NCBI GenBank assembly: GCA_017848435.1
Contig: JAFEHU010000056.1
Location: forward strand, 1-64,000
DNA length: 64,000 nt
Source: Burkholderiaceae bacterium
GTDB lineage: Bacteria; Pseudomonadota; Gammaproteobacteria; Burkholderiales; Burkholderiaceae_C
Direction of reading: 5' to 3'
The stretch's first letter is position 1. Every line of letters begins with the position of its first letter. Below the pieces are notes generated by a model that was not told the origin of the DNA, made no database searches, and saw only the letters and a program-made list of their open reading frames with translations. A program made the translations under genes and the position numbers. Shown piece by piece: positions 27,583 through 37,176 of this stretch.

Positions 27583-28047
27583 TTACACCTGTACGGCGGT
27601 CACTTCGGGGTGGTCGCTTCCTACCGTCCAACCCAGACGGCGGTAGCTGGCACCGCCGAGGTCATGGTCCACCACTGGAATACCCTCTTCGGCAAGGGCA
27701 TTCATCACCCAGCGGGCATTGGTCTCACCTACATGGGCTTGGGGGAAAACCGCCGGAAACATGTTGCCGCCGCCATACACATAGGCTTCACACATCCGCG
27801 GGTTAATGCCACGGTCCAGCAGTTGCCGGTACATTGCCAGCATCGCGTTGCTGGCATGTGCAGTGCTGCCCGCTTGCGGCCCGGTGCCTTCTGACGCATG
27901 AACGATGTGGCACATCGCGCCCAGCGTGCGGCGTGGATCGGTAAGAATAATGGCAACACAGGAACCCAGGAGCGTCTCAAGACGGTCGCCACGCTCGCCA
28001 CACACCACATCGCCTGGGTGGAGTGTATGCATGGCACTGGCGCTCAT
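27583..28047 (-). CDS. cheD: Chemoreceptor glutamine deamidase CheD
   Basis: It deamidates receptor Gln to Glu, tuning sensitivity. The 154 residues carry the catalytic Cys in the LLGSCVAIIL motif and the His in AMCHIVHAS. It overlaps cheR by four bases (ATGA) and is followed by cheB, so the adaptation enzymes are made together. A CheD gene fits the presence of soluble receptors needing deamidation; in this operon there is no CheC phosphatase partner, CheZ being encoded at 54197. Confidence 0.96.
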   Translation of the reverse strand: MSASAMHTLHPGDVVCGERGDRLETLLGSCVAIILTDPRRTLGAMCHIVHASEGTGPQAGSTAHASNAMLAMYRQLLDRGINPRMCEAYVYGGGNMFPAVFPQAHVGETNARWVMNALAEEGIPVVDHDLGGASYRRLGWTVGSDHPEVTAVQV

Positions 28048-28856
28048 GACACGACCTTGCGGAACGCACCAGGGGCAATGGTTTGCAGGGGGGTGTTGCA
28101 GGGAACCCGTCCTTCAGCTGTACCAAGAAACAAGATGCCTCCAGGACGCAACTGCGTGAGCACCCGATCCACCACGTCGCGTTTGGTCTGTGCGTCAAAA
28201 TAAATCAGCACATTGCGCAAGAAAATCACGTCAAATGGGCCGATGTCTTCGATCGGTTGACACAAGTTCAGCTGGCCAAAGCGCACGCGCTCGGTCAGTT
28301 TGGGACTGATTTGAACCAGCCCTGCAGAGGGACCTTCGCCGCGCAAACAGTAGCGCCTCAGACGCTCGGGAGACACTTCACGCAACCGGTCTTCCGGGTA
28401 AATGGCCTCACTGGCGCTGCGCAAGACCCGGTCGCTGATGTCAGTACCCAGAATAGACCAGGTATTCCCAATGCGGCCCTGCTGTTGCATGTCAGCCATC
28501 AGCATGGCCACACTGTAGGCCTCATCGCCAAAAGAACTCGCGGCGCTCCAGACCGACAGCGGCTGCCCCTTCAGACGGATCAACTCGGTCGTCAGTATCT
28601 CGAAATGCGCAGGCTCGCGAAAGAAGTAAGTTTCGTTGGTGGTCAACAGGTCCACCGCCATCTGGAACTCACCGCCATCGTTGTCACTGGCAATGAGCGC
28701 CAGGTACTCCTCAAAAGCGCTCATGCCCAGGCGCTGTACGCGCGATGCCAATCGGGATGACACCAGTGGTTTTTTGCTTTCGGCAAACGACAGGCCAATG
28801 GTGTCGTACATCAGGCCTGTGATTTTCCGGAAGGTATCGTCGCGCAACGCGTCCAT
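28044..28856 (-). CDS. cheR: Chemotaxis protein methyltransferase CheR
   Basis: It transfers methyl from S-adenosylmethionine to receptor glutamates. The 270 residues have an N-terminal helical domain (FRKITGLMYDTIGLSFAESKK) and a SAM-binding domain with VWSAASSFGDEAYSVAM and DVIFLRNVLIYFD. The usual SAM-loop Gly/Cys pattern (C-S-x-G-x-E) reads S-S-F-G-D-E. The ATG at 28856 has a GAGGA site six bases upstream and is preferred to the TTG at 28868. It overlaps cheD by four bases. Confidence 0.96.
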   Translation of the reverse strand: MDALRDDTFRKITGLMYDTIGLSFAESKKPLVSSRLASRVQRLGMSAFEEYLALIASDNDGGEFQMAVDLLTTNETYFFREPAHFEILTTELIRLKGQPLSVWSAASSFGDEAYSVAMLMADMQQQGRIGNTWSILGTDISDRVLRSASEAIYPEDRLREVSPERLRRYCLRGEGPSAGLVQISPKLTERVRFGQLNLCQPIEDIGPFDVIFLRNVLIYFDAQTKRDVVDRVLTQLRPGGILFLGTAEGRVPCNTPLQTIAPGAFRKVVS

Positions 28857-28930
28857 GTCATTCCTCAAAAGTTAAATTGCCAACAACACAGGGCACCACC
28901 AACTGGCAGCACCCCATACTGGAACTGCGC

Positions 28931-29458
28931 TCAGCCAGCCACCGTTTCCTGTGCGTTTTCGCACAGCTGGGCCATGTCCTCTACATCGAAAGCCTTGTCG
29001 GGTTCGATCAGGATCACAAACCGGTCTGCCACCTTGCCCATGCCCCGAATGAAGTCGCGGCGCACTGCAGTTCCGAAATTAGGAGGAGGTTCGATCTGCG
29101 AAGCTGCGATCTCGATCACCTCGCTCACCGCATCCACCAACAGACCCAACTCAACACGTTCGCCTTCACGCACCGCATCAAAAATGACGATGCAGGTTTT
29201 TTTACTCACCACTGCGGAAGGCTTCCCAAAGCGGGCCTGCAGGTCGATCACAGGCACCACAGCACCACGCAGGTTGATCACCCCCCGCACAAAACCGGGC
29301 ATCAGCGGCACGGTGGTCATGGGGCCGTACTGGATGATTTCCCGCACGGTCCGGATGTCCATCGCGAACACCTCACGCCCCAGGCTGAAGGTCAGGTACT
29401 GCGCTGGGGCCTCCAGCGCACTGGCAGACTGGGCTGCCGAAGCTTGGTCGCGTCGCAT
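28931..29458 (-). CDS. cheW: Chemotaxis coupling protein CheW
   Basis: It links receptors to CheA in the array. The 175-residue single CheW domain shows YLTFSLGREVFAMDIRTVREI, PGFVRGVINLRGAVVPVIDL and LGLLVDAVSEVIEI. The N-terminus has ~18 extra Ala/Ser/Gln-rich residues. It lies between the soluble receptor gene (11 bases upstream) and cheR. Confidence 0.97.
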   Translation of the reverse strand: MRRDQASAAQSASALEAPAQYLTFSLGREVFAMDIRTVREIIQYGPMTTVPLMPGFVRGVINLRGAVVPVIDLQARFGKPSAVVSKKTCIVIFDAVREGERVELGLLVDAVSEVIEIAASQIEPPPNFGTAVRRDFIRGMGKVADRFVILIEPDKAFDVEDMAQLCENAQETVAG

Positions 29459-29469
29459 GGCAGGGCCTC

Positions 29470-31635
29470 TCAGTAAGGGCGGAAGTTGCCACCGGCGGCA
29501 CGGCTGGCGCCACCGGCCGAGGCCACACGCAGGTTGGGGCCGGTGGCCGGGCGGCGCTTGGTACCGCTGTCGGCCTCGGGACGGCCACTGCGCTTGGCGA
29601 CCGGCGCAGCGTCTGTGCCCAGGCTGAAGAAAGACACCGACTGCTGCAGTTGCTCGGCCTGGCCGGACAGCTCTTCGGAGGTGGCGGCCAACTCTTCAGA
29701 GGCCGAGGCGTTCTGCTGGGTGGCCTTGCTGAGCTGCGACATCGCTCCGCCGATCTGGGTCACCGACTGGCTTTGCTCAGACGAGGCTGCGGCAATCTCC
29801 TGCACCAGCTCAGAAGTCTTCTGGATGGAGGGCACGATCTCATCCAGCAATTTGCCCGCCCGTTCGGCGGTGGACACCGAGTTGCCGGCCAGATCGCCAA
29901 TTTCCTTGGCCGCTTCCTGGCTGCGTTCGGCCAGCTTGCGCACCTCGGCGGCCACCACCGCGAAGCCCTTGCCATGCTCACCGGCGCGAGCGGCCTCAAT
30001 CGCGGCGTTCAGGGCCAGCAGATTGGTCTGGTAGGCAATGTCGTCGACGATGCTGATCTTGGCAGCGATCTGCTTCATCGCGGTCACGGTTTGCGTCACA
30101 GCCGAGCCGCCCTCGCCGGCTTCCTTGCTGGCCTTGGTGGCCATGCTGTCGGTGACCTTGGCGTTGTCGCTGTTCTGAGAGATCGAGGCGCTCATCAGGT
30201 CGATCGACGCGGTGGTTTCCTCCACCGACGAGGCCTGCTCACTGGCCGACTGCGACAGGCTTTGCGCGGTGGCGCTGACCTGGTTGGCCGCGCCCGTCAG
30301 GGCGTCGGCAGCAGCCCGCACTTCCTCGATGATGCCACCCAGCTTTTCACAGGTGCTGTTGGCATCGTTTTTCACCTGCTCAAAGGTGCCTTCGGCATCG
30401 CGGGTGATGCGCTGGCCCAAGTCACCGGTGGCCATGGCGCTGAACACGCGGCCCACGTCTTCGATGATGTTGGCCAGCTTTTCACTGGTGGCATTGGCAT
30501 CGTCCTTGACCTGGCCAAACGTGCCTTCGTAGTCGCGGGTGATGCGTTGTGTCAGGTCACCCAGTGCCAAAGCGCCGAATACCCGACCCACGTCGGAGAA
30601 GATGACCGAGGTGGTTTCTGTCAGGGCGTTGACCCCCTCGCACAGCAGCTTGATCGGCCCGCTCTTGCCATCGAGCGGAATGCGCTGCGACAGGTCGCCA
30701 GCACAGGCGGCCGAGGTGACCTTCTGGGCTTGTTCTACCGCCTTTTCCAGCATCGCACTGGCGTTGACCGTGGCAGTGACGTCGGTGGCGATCTTGATGA
30801 TCTTCACCACCCGACCCATCTCGTCGCTCACCGGCGCATAGACGGCCTGGATCCAGATCTCATCGCCCGACTTGGTAAGGCGCTTGAAGGTGTTGTTCTG
30901 CGCTTTGCCGGCATTCAGATCACGCCAGAAATCGGCATAGGCAACGCTGTTGGCGTAGCCCGGCTCGACAAACATGCGGTGGTGGCGGCCCTTGATTTCT
31001 TCGAGCTGGTAACCCAGCACACCGAGGAAGTTTTTGTTGGCATTCAACACGTTGCCGCCCAGGTCGAACTCGATGTAGGCATAGCTTTGGTCAATGGCGC
31101 TCAGAATGCCGCGGGCATTCTGGCGCTCCAGTTCGGCCTCGGTGATGTCGTAGCGCACGCCCAGGTACTTCATGGGCTTGCCGTTCTCACCCATGATGGG
31201 CGCAATCACTGCGTCCACGTAGTAGGGTGTACCGTCCTTGGCACGGTTTTTCACCACCCCACGGAAGATGTCACCGCGGCCGATGGTGGCCCACATTTCC
31301 TTGAACACCGACTTCGGCATGTCGGGGTGGCGGGTGGTGTTGTGGCCAAAGCCGATCAACTCGTTCTTGGGGAATTTGGAAACTTCCAGAAACTTCTGGT
31401 TCACCGTCAGGATATCGCCCTTTTTGTCAGCTTCAGAGACGATGCTCGTGACATTCATGATGTCGGTGCGCACCTTCAGTTCGGCCTCCAGCTCGGCCAT
31501 GCGGGCCTTCATCGCGGCCATGGTGGCCTCGGTGCTCACGCGGGATTGCTCGCACTTGTTGGCGGCGTCCAGCGCTTGTTGAATCTGCTGGCCAGCGAAA
31601 AGGCGGGCCATCCATGAGGTGTTGGTGTCAGTCAT
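29470..31635 (-). CDS. Soluble methyl-accepting chemotaxis protein with two PAS and three HAMP-like repeats
   Basis: This 721-residue receptor has no hydrophobic segment, so it is cytoplasmic. The order is a coiled-coil start (20-58), PAS-1 (~60-165), PAS-2 (~180-287), three HAMP-like repeats of about 46 residues with GDL at 313, 359 and 404, the adaptation/signalling hairpin (~440-680), and a basic Gly/Pro-rich tail. The tip reads [26 protein letters not shown]. The second and third repeats are near-copies (DVGRVF..A.GDL.QRITRD.EGTF.QVK.DAN). PAS domains of this type often bind haem or flavin and sense redox or oxygen, as in Aer/Aer2; the cofactor is not determinable. The C-terminus FRPY might act as a CheR/CheB tether, but this is weak. 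It sits between cheA and cheW. Confidence 0.93.
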   Translation of the reverse strand: MTDTNTSWMARLFAGQQIQQALDAANKCEQSRVSTEATMAAMKARMAELEAELKVRTDIMNVTSIVSEADKKGDILTVNQKFLEVSKFPKNELIGFGHNTTRHPDMPKSVFKEMWATIGRGDIFRGVVKNRAKDGTPYYVDAVIAPIMGENGKPMKYLGVRYDITEAELERQNARGILSAIDQSYAYIEFDLGGNVLNANKNFLGVLGYQLEEIKGRHHRMFVEPGYANSVAYADFWRDLNAGKAQNNTFKRLTKSGDEIWIQAVYAPVSDEMGRVVKIIKIATDVTATVNASAMLEKAVEQAQKVTSAACAGDLSQRIPLDGKSGPIKLLCEGVNALTETTSVIFSDVGRVFGALALGDLTQRITRDYEGTFGQVKDDANATSEKLANIIEDVGRVFSAMATGDLGQRITRDAEGTFEQVKNDANSTCEKLGGIIEEVRAAADALTGAANQVSATAQSLSQSASEQASSVEETTASIDLMSASISQNSDNAKVTDSMATKASKEAGEGGSAVTQTVTAMKQIAAKISIVDDIAYQTNLLALNAAIEAARAGEHGKGFAVVAAEVRKLAERSQEAAKEIGDLAGNSVSTAERAGKLLDEIVPSIQKTSELVQEIAAASSEQSQSVTQIGGAMSQLSKATQQNASASEELAATSEELSGQAEQLQQSVSFFSLGTDAAPVAKRSGRPEADSGTKRRPATGPNLRVASAGGASRAAGGNFRPY

Positions 31636-31658
31636 GTTGTGTGTCCTTCTTTCAAAAA

Positions 31659-33833
31659 TCAGTGGGTGCGGTCCAGCGTGCTGGTGTCTCGCGAGGGGTG
31701 GAGGGAGGTCAGGGTGGGCTCAGCGGCGAGCTGGCTCAGGGAGTGCACATCGAAAATCAGGGCCACTTCGCCATTGCCCAGGATGGAAGAACCCGACATG
31801 CCACGCAGGCTGCGGAACATGCGACCCAACGGCTTGATGACGGTCTGGTGCTGGCCCAGCAGCTGGTCAACCACCACGCCGTAGCGGTTGCCGCCAGTCT
31901 GGATCACCACCACGCTGGCACGCTCAGGCTCGTCGGATTCCAGCGCATACAGACTGCGCAGGCTGACCACCGGCAGGGTCTGGCCCCGCAACTCCACCAC
32001 CGCGCGGCCCTTCGTATCGGTGGCCGAGGTGGTGGGTCGGGTCTCGATGACCTCGACCACCGCGTCCAGCGGGAAGATGAATTTGCTGCTGCCAACACTC
32101 ACCAGGAAGCCGTCGATGATGGCCAGCGTCAGCGGCAGGCGGATCTCAATGGTGCTGCCGTAGCCTTCTTCGCTGGACACATTGACCGTGCCGCGCAGGG
32201 CCTCGATGTTGCGACGCACCACGTCCATGCCCACCCCCCGGCCCGACAGGTTGGTCACCTGTTCGGCGGTGGAGAAGCCGGGTTCGAAAATCAGCTTCAG
32301 GATGTCGTTGTCCGACGGTGTCACCGAGCGGTCGACCAGGCCACGGTCCCAGGCCCGGGCCAGCACCCGGTCCCGCGAAATGCCGCGACCATCGTCCAGG
32401 ATGCGGATCACGATGCTGCCGCCTTCGTGGCAAGCCGACAGCGTCAGTTTGCCCTGGGCCGGCTTGCCGGCGGCTTCTCGCACCTCGGGCGTTTCCAGGC
32501 CATGGTCCAGGCCATTGCGCACCAAGTGCATCAGCGGGTCGGCGATGCGCTCCACCACCGATTTGTCGAGTTCGGTTTCGCCACCGATGATTTCCAGCGC
32601 CACGTCCTTGCCCAGTTCGGCGGCGGTGTCGCGTACCACGCGGCGGAAACGGGAGAAGGTCTCGCCGATGGGCACCATGCGCAGTTGCAGCGTGCCGTTG
32701 CGAATTTCCTCTATCAACCGGGTGATCTGCTGGTTGGCCTCGATCAGCGTACCCTGACGGGTCTGGCGGGCCAGCAGCGAGGCGCCAGCGCCAGCAATCA
32801 CCAGCTCGCCAAGCAGGTTGATCACCGCGTCAAGGCGGTCGGCCTGGACCCGGATGAAGCGCTGGTCGTCGGATGCACTGACCTCACCCTGCCGCTGAAC
32901 CCGTGCCAAAGCCGGTGCTGGACTGGTTGAGATGCTGTCCGCTGGGGCAACGACGCTGACCACAGCCGCACACTCAGGACTGGCTGTGGCCTGAGCCACG
33001 TTGGCAGGCACCACGCCGACGGCTTGCAACATGCCGGAAAACCGGGCGTTACCCGCGTATTTGGCCACCAACATCTGCAACGCGGTTGGCCCTGCATCCG
33101 GTGCCACCAGGTCGAGCTCGCAATCGTCACGGACGAAACTGAACGCTGCTTCGATTTTCTCCAGTGGGGCCTCGGTGTCCAAGGTCAGCAGCACATGCCA
33201 ATGGCACGATTCTGCGTCCAGCGTGTCCAGTGACGGGACTGCGTCGATGTCGCAGGCAACCGCATTGACCGTCCCCAAACCACCCAGGTAGGCCACGATG
33301 GTCGATGGATCCATGCCGTTGCGGAAAGTGTCCACACCAAATTTGGCCGACACCAACCAGCAGCCCGTGGCATTTGCCGGCGTTCCCTTCCCCTCCGGCA
33401 CCACCGCCTCGGCAGCGGGAACACCGCTGGCGGCTGACAACTGATCAATCAGCGCATCGCGCAGGGCCTGGGTGTCGGCGGTCGAGTGTTCGATACCCGC
33501 TTCGACCAACAAACGGATCTGGTCGTTGCATTGCAACAGCAAGGTGCTGAGTTGGGGCGTGAGCGCCACCTCTCCTTCGCGCATGCGGTCCAGCAAAGAT
33601 TCGACGTGATGGGTGAAAGCGACCACCCTGTCCAGCCCAAATATGCCGGCAGACCCTTTGACAGTGTGGGCACAGCGGAACAATGCATCCAGCACATTGC
33701 GGTCACTGGGGTTGTCTTCCAGCTGGAGCAGCAGCAACTCGATGCCCTCAATCTGCTCCTGGGCTTCGCTGATGAAAGCCGGCAATGCCTCGGCAATGAA
33801 GCTGCTGTCCATTTCTTCCGTGCTGCGGCTCAT
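31659..33833 (-). CDS. cheA: Chemotaxis histidine kinase CheA
   Basis: It autophosphorylates in response to receptors and passes phosphate to CheY and CheB. The 724 residues contain HPt with His56 in [12 protein letters not shown], a middle region (~130-300) with a CheY-binding-like domain and low-complexity linker, dimerisation (~330-390), HATPase with RNGLDHGLE (N box) and DDGRGISRD (G1), and a C-terminal CheW-like domain ([33 protein letters not shown]). It overlaps the STAS gene by four bases and is followed by the soluble receptor. Confidence 0.97.
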   Translation of the reverse strand: MSRSTEEMDSSFIAEALPAFISEAQEQIEGIELLLLQLEDNPSDRNVLDALFRCAHTVKGSAGIFGLDRVVAFTHHVESLLDRMREGEVALTPQLSTLLLQCNDQIRLLVEAGIEHSTADTQALRDALIDQLSAASGVPAAEAVVPEGKGTPANATGCWLVSAKFGVDTFRNGMDPSTIVAYLGGLGTVNAVACDIDAVPSLDTLDAESCHWHVLLTLDTEAPLEKIEAAFSFVRDDCELDLVAPDAGPTALQMLVAKYAGNARFSGMLQAVGVVPANVAQATASPECAAVVSVVAPADSISTSPAPALARVQRQGEVSASDDQRFIRVQADRLDAVINLLGELVIAGAGASLLARQTRQGTLIEANQQITRLIEEIRNGTLQLRMVPIGETFSRFRRVVRDTAAELGKDVALEIIGGETELDKSVVERIADPLMHLVRNGLDHGLETPEVREAAGKPAQGKLTLSACHEGGSIVIRILDDGRGISRDRVLARAWDRGLVDRSVTPSDNDILKLIFEPGFSTAEQVTNLSGRGVGMDVVRRNIEALRGTVNVSSEEGYGSTIEIRLPLTLAIIDGFLVSVGSSKFIFPLDAVVEVIETRPTTSATDTKGRAVVELRGQTLPVVSLRSLYALESDEPERASVVVIQTGGNRYGVVVDQLLGQHQTVIKPLGRMFRSLRGMSGSSILGNGEVALIFDVHSLSQLAAEPTLTSLHPSRDTSTLDRTH

Positions 33834-34126
33834 GTGAGGTCTCCTTGGCGTGCACTGCCAGACAAGAGCACTGAGGCACCGAGGGCGCCACAGGTCTGGA
33901 CCAGGGTGGCACTGGGCGCCAGCAAGGACCAGATCCGACCGCGTTGGAGCACGGCGTGGCGCAGGGCCACCAACAGTTGCAGGCCAGCGCCGTCGACCTG
34001 GTTAACCGCTGCGCCATCGACAACAGCATCCTCAGACAAGGTGGTCAGCCAGGTCAACCAATCGGCTCGGGTTTCACTGGCCGTGTAAATGGTCAATTCC
34101 GGGGGTAAGGCAAGTGAGTGGGACAT
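33830..34126 (-). CDS. STAS-domain protein in the che operon, phospho-acceptor site changed
   Basis: A 98-residue protein with the STAS pattern of anti-sigma-factor antagonists (ELTIYTASETRADWLTWL, then VVDGAAVNQVDGAGLQLLVAL, then LLAPSATLVQTCGALG). Such proteins are common between cheY and cheA in beta- and gamma-proteobacterial che operons. The usual motif is D-(S/T)-x-G-L; here it reads DGAGL, so the phosphorylatable Ser/Thr is absent and control by a switch kinase is unlikely. It is translationally coupled to cheA. Its role in chemotaxis is not established. Confidence 0.85.
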   Translation of the reverse strand: MSHSLALPPELTIYTASETRADWLTWLTTLSEDAVVDGAAVNQVDGAGLQLLVALRHAVLQRGRIWSLLAPSATLVQTCGALGASVLLSGSARQGDLT

Positions 34127-34132
34127 AGCGCC

Positions 34133-34504
34133 TCAGGGAAGAATGAGCTTGGACACCGCATCCAGCAGTTGCGGCGGGTTGAAGGGCTTGACGATCCAGG
34201 CCTTGGCACCGGCGGCCCGCCCCTGGTCCTTCTTGGCGTCCTGCCCTTCGGTGGTGAGCATGATCACTGGGGTGAACTTGTGGCGTGGGTGCTGCTTGAC
34301 ACGCGTCACGAAGGTGATGCCATCCATGTTGGGCATGTTGACGTCACTGACGATCAGATTGACCTTGCTGACGCTGTCAAGCTTGCTCAGACCTTCTACG
34401 CCATCACCAGCCTCGTGTACCTCGTAGCCCGCGCGAACCAGCGCGAGTTTGACCACGGTGCGAAGTGAACTGGAGTCGTCCACGATGAGTATGGTTTTTG
34501 CCAT
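34133..34504 (-). CDS. CheY-like response regulator (che operon copy)
   Basis: A 123-residue single receiver domain: acidic pair VDDSSS, phospho-Asp54 in LIVSDVNMPNMDG, Thr in MLTTEGQ, Lys in IVKPF. It is one of two stand-alone receivers in the window; the other (54841-55239) sits beside cheZ and motB and looks more like the motor-binding CheY. This one resembles the PilH/CheY forms coupled to STAS-cheA and may act as a phosphate sink or alternative output. Confidence 0.93.
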   Translation of the reverse strand: MAKTILIVDDSSSLRTVVKLALVRAGYEVHEAGDGVEGLSKLDSVSKVNLIVSDVNMPNMDGITFVTRVKQHPRHKFTPVIMLTTEGQDAKKDQGRAAGAKAWIVKPFNPPQLLDAVSKLILP

Positions 34505-34515
34505 GGGCTTTCAGT

Positions 34516-35592
34516 TCAGAAAAATGTGGTGTCGCCGCCGCTGGATCGTGCTGGCTCTGTCGAGCCGCCGTGTGCAACGGCACGTTGTTCATCGGTGGTG
34601 TATCCCGCGTTGAGCAGGGCTTGCCATTCGGCTTCACCGGGCACCGAGCCGGTCGCCAAGGCTTCCTGGAGACGGGTTACGGAGCTGGCCATCGAATCGC
34701 TGACCTGGGTCATGATTTGATGAACCCGGTCCTGGAATTGGAAGGAAATCATCAGCTGCTCAACCTGAGCCTTGATGATTTCACCGCGTGCGCTGAGCTC
34801 CACCGCGCGGGCATTCAGGGCAGAGACCGTGGTGTCCACCTGGGTGACCACCTCGTTGATGGTGTCCTCGGACGCCTTGATCGCATGGGCGTCGCGCAAC
34901 GAGTACTCTGAGGCCTGTGCCAATGCACGCTGCATGCAGCCAGAAAACTCCTGCACCTGGCTGCTGATGCGTCGACCCGTGTCGCCCGATTCGTTCGACA
35001 GGCGGCGCACCTCGCCGGCCACCACCGCAAAGCCGCGACCACTGTTGCCCGCACGCGCTGCCTCAATGGCTGCATTGATCGACAGCAGGCTGGTCTGACG
35101 GGCCAACTTGGCCACGTCGTCGGCCATCTCGCTCAGACTGCCAGAAGACGCCGACAGCGTCTTGACCGAACCCAGCACCTGGTCGCGCGAATGGATGAAG
35201 GCCTGGAAGTTCTGCAACAGGCCATGCAATTGCGACTCGCAACGCGACAACATGCTGGCACGCTCGTCCAGTTCGGCGGCATTCGCTGCACCCGGCAAGG
35301 CGTGGCCGCCCGAGCCGGTGATGTGGTTCAGCTCGTCGAGGATGCTGGTGAAACCTGCAAGCAGGTTTTCAGTGGCGTCCCGCATCTGGTTTTGGGCCGT
35401 TCCCAGATGGGCCGTCCAGATGCGCGAGGCTTCACCCAGCCGCTCGCCAATGTCGGTGGCCATGCTGGAGGCCTGCACAGACTCGGGCTTCGGTGCCCTC
35501 GCGCCAAACCAGGCTCTGCAACGGGCCATGATCGACAGGCCACCGCCTGAAACGCCATACTGGCTGGGGAGGGATGAAGTGTTTGCCTGCAT
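34516..35592 (-). CDS. Short soluble methyl-accepting chemotaxis-type protein
   Basis: A 358-residue protein with an MCP signalling tip ([40 protein letters not shown], given as two parts around the Gly hinge) but no membrane segment, PAS or HAMP domain. The N-terminal ~80 residues are basic then helical; the rest is a coiled coil. It ends GGDTTFF. ATG 35592 was chosen because the extra 53 residues of the longer frame are Arg/Cys-rich and lie in the promoter leader. It is the first gene of the che operon, 160 bases from a sigma-28-like promoter. It may be a cytoplasmic receptor or an array-organising element. Confidence 0.82.
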   Translation of the reverse strand: MQANTSSLPSQYGVSGGGLSIMARCRAWFGARAPKPESVQASSMATDIGERLGEASRIWTAHLGTAQNQMRDATENLLAGFTSILDELNHITGSGGHALPGAANAAELDERASMLSRCESQLHGLLQNFQAFIHSRDQVLGSVKTLSASSGSLSEMADDVAKLARQTSLLSINAAIEAARAGNSGRGFAVVAGEVRRLSNESGDTGRRISSQVQEFSGCMQRALAQASEYSLRDAHAIKASEDTINEVVTQVDTTVSALNARAVELSARGEIIKAQVEQLMISFQFQDRVHQIMTQVSDSMASSVTRLQEALATGSVPGEAEWQALLNAGYTTDEQRAVAHGGSTEPARSSGGDTTFF

Positions 35593-35754
35593 GGTGTCAA
35601 TCGATGTGAGGGAGGCAAGAGCGTGTCGGCATGCAGGGCGAATGGTCTTGCGTGCCAGCGTGGCTGATCCGCTTTTGCATGCCCACCGCCCACTGACACA
35701 TCGCACACCTCTGCACTTCTTGTTGCTCAGACGCAAATTGCGTTGATGCATTTA

Positions 35755-35781
35755 GTAACGGCAGAGGTGAAATCAACTTGA
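35755..35781 (-). promoter_or_regulatory. Candidate sigma-28 (FliA) promoter of the che operon
   Basis: On the minus strand TCAAGTTG (35781-35774), exactly 11 bases, then GCCGTTAC (35762-35755) match the consensus TAAAGTTT-N11-GCCGATAA at 11 of 16 positions. It drives toward the receptor-cheY-cheA genes. Confidence 0.6.
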
Positions 35782-35892
35782 GATGAATAAGGCCGGTCGA
35801 CAGGCACCATATCCACTGCTGAACACCGTGTTTTGGGTGCAAATGAGCGGTTGTGCAGTGCCAATGCTGGCCTTGCCGACCCAATCAATGCT

Positions 35893-35926
35893 GCAGCCCG
35901 CCCGTGTCCCCACACGGGCGGGCTGC
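35893..35926. terminator. 15-bp perfect hairpin between flgL and the che operon promoter
   Basis: Arms 35893-35907 and 35912-35926 (GCAGCCCGCCCGTGT and its complement) enclose a CCCC loop. It lies 40 bases beyond the flgL start-side? of the che region, i.e. 41 bases below the flgL stop. No T-run follows on either strand, so it is a stable hairpin of terminator position but atypical form. The rest of the 374-base gap 35593-35966 contains only the che promoter leader. Confidence 0.5.
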
Positions 35927-35966
35927 GCAGCAAACAAGAGATGACCGCGGTGTGCGGTCGCAGGCG

Positions 35967-37160
35967 TCAGTTCAGGCTGTCAAAGAGCGAAAGGCGCGCA
36001 AAGTTGGCGTAGGACTTGAGGGCTGCTTGCAAGGCGGTCTGGTTGACCTGCATGTCCGACACAGCACGGGCATAGTCCAGGTCACGCAGGTCGCTGCGCC
36101 GGGTCTCCGTCTGCAGCTCCAGCTGGCTGTTGCTGGCGAAGGCCGCATCGGTGGTGTTGAGCTCCTCGCCCACCTTGGTGCGCAGGAAAGACATCCGGTC
36201 CAGCGCACCGTCAAGGCTGGTTTGCACCGCCTGCAAGCGCTCGGCGTAGCGGGATGTGGAAACGCTCGGGTCTTCCAGCAGGGCAATGGCATCGTCCACT
36301 GTCTTGAAAATTGACTGCTGGCCCGCGGGCTTCAGTTCAAACTGGTCACCCGCCTGGGGCACACCGGTGACCACCACGCGCTGCCCTTCAATGTCGATGG
36401 CGCTGCCGCTGGCAAAGGGTGTACCGGTGCTGAGCGTGGTGCCCGCCGTGATGTCGTTCACGCTGTACTGCAGGTTGCCCGGTGTGCCGGTGATGGTGAT
36501 CTGGTAGTCGTGCCCAGTCAGCAAGGAGGCATCGGTGACGCGGCCCGCGTCGACGGAAGCCGCACCGGTATTGCCCGCCAAGGATGCAGGCACAAACACG
36601 CCGTTGCCACGCGGCAACGCCACAAAGGCGGCCCGGCCATCCACATTGCTCGCGTAGCGGGCATCGGCACCGATGCGCTGCTCGCCAGGGGCAGGGTCAT
36701 AGCTTGGCAGGCTGTTGCCACTGACCGGGCTGTCTGCTGTGCCCTGCCCTGAAAAAACAAAGCCACCGGTGCTGTCGCGGGTGTTGGCCACCGCCAGGAG
36801 CCGGTCGCGTGCGGCGCTCAACTGCTCGGCCAGGATTTTTCGCTCTGCCGGGCTGTAGCTGCCATTGCCAGCCGCCACCAGCGTGTCGCGCATCCCTTGA
36901 AGCACATCGACCCCCTGGGCAAGCGAGTTGTCGGCCGAAGTCAGCAGGCTGCTGCTGAGCTGGGCGGCACGCTGGTCTTGGGCCACACGCGTCAGGCGCG
37001 AACGCGCCAGTTCGGCCTGGGCGGCGGCCACCGGGTCGTCGCTCGGGGCGTTGACCCGCAAGCCGGTGGACAACTGGTTCTGGATGCGGTCCTGCTCGGC
37101 CTGGCGGGCAGCGATGCCGCCCATGGCCACCTGGGCAGACTGAAGTGTGGCGATGCGCAT
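35967..37160 (-). CDS. flgL: Flagellar hook-filament junction protein FlgL (HAP3)
   Basis: It joins the hook-side protein FlgK to the flagellin filament. The 397 residues have flagellin-like helical ends: MRIATLQSAQVAMGGIAARQAEQDRIQNQL at the start (first half quoted only as far as the helix) and a C-terminal helix ending NFARLSLFDSLN. The middle (~150-290) is the variable exposed domain. It is exported by the flagellar type III system without a cleaved signal. It is the last gene of the leftward flgBCDEFGHIJKL series, 16 bases after flgK. Confidence 0.96.
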   Translation of the reverse strand: MRIATLQSAQVAMGGIAARQAEQDRIQNQLSTGLRVNAPSDDPVAAAQAELARSRLTRVAQDQRAAQLSSSLLTSADNSLAQGVDVLQGMRDTLVAAGNGSYSPAERKILAEQLSAARDRLLAVANTRDSTGGFVFSGQGTADSPVSGNSLPSYDPAPGEQRIGADARYASNVDGRAAFVALPRGNGVFVPASLAGNTGAASVDAGRVTDASLLTGHDYQITITGTPGNLQYSVNDITAGTTLSTGTPFASGSAIDIEGQRVVVTGVPQAGDQFELKPAGQQSIFKTVDDAIALLEDPSVSTSRYAERLQAVQTSLDGALDRMSFLRTKVGEELNTTDAAFASNSQLELQTETRRSDLRDLDYARAVSDMQVNQTALQAALKSYANFARLSLFDSLN

Positions 37161-37176
37161 GGCGCCTCCTGTCCTG

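Noticed and set aside
35593..35751. 53-residue N-terminal extension of the short soluble receptor
   Set aside because: It is Arg/Cys-rich, lies in the leader behind the sigma-28 element and adds no domain.
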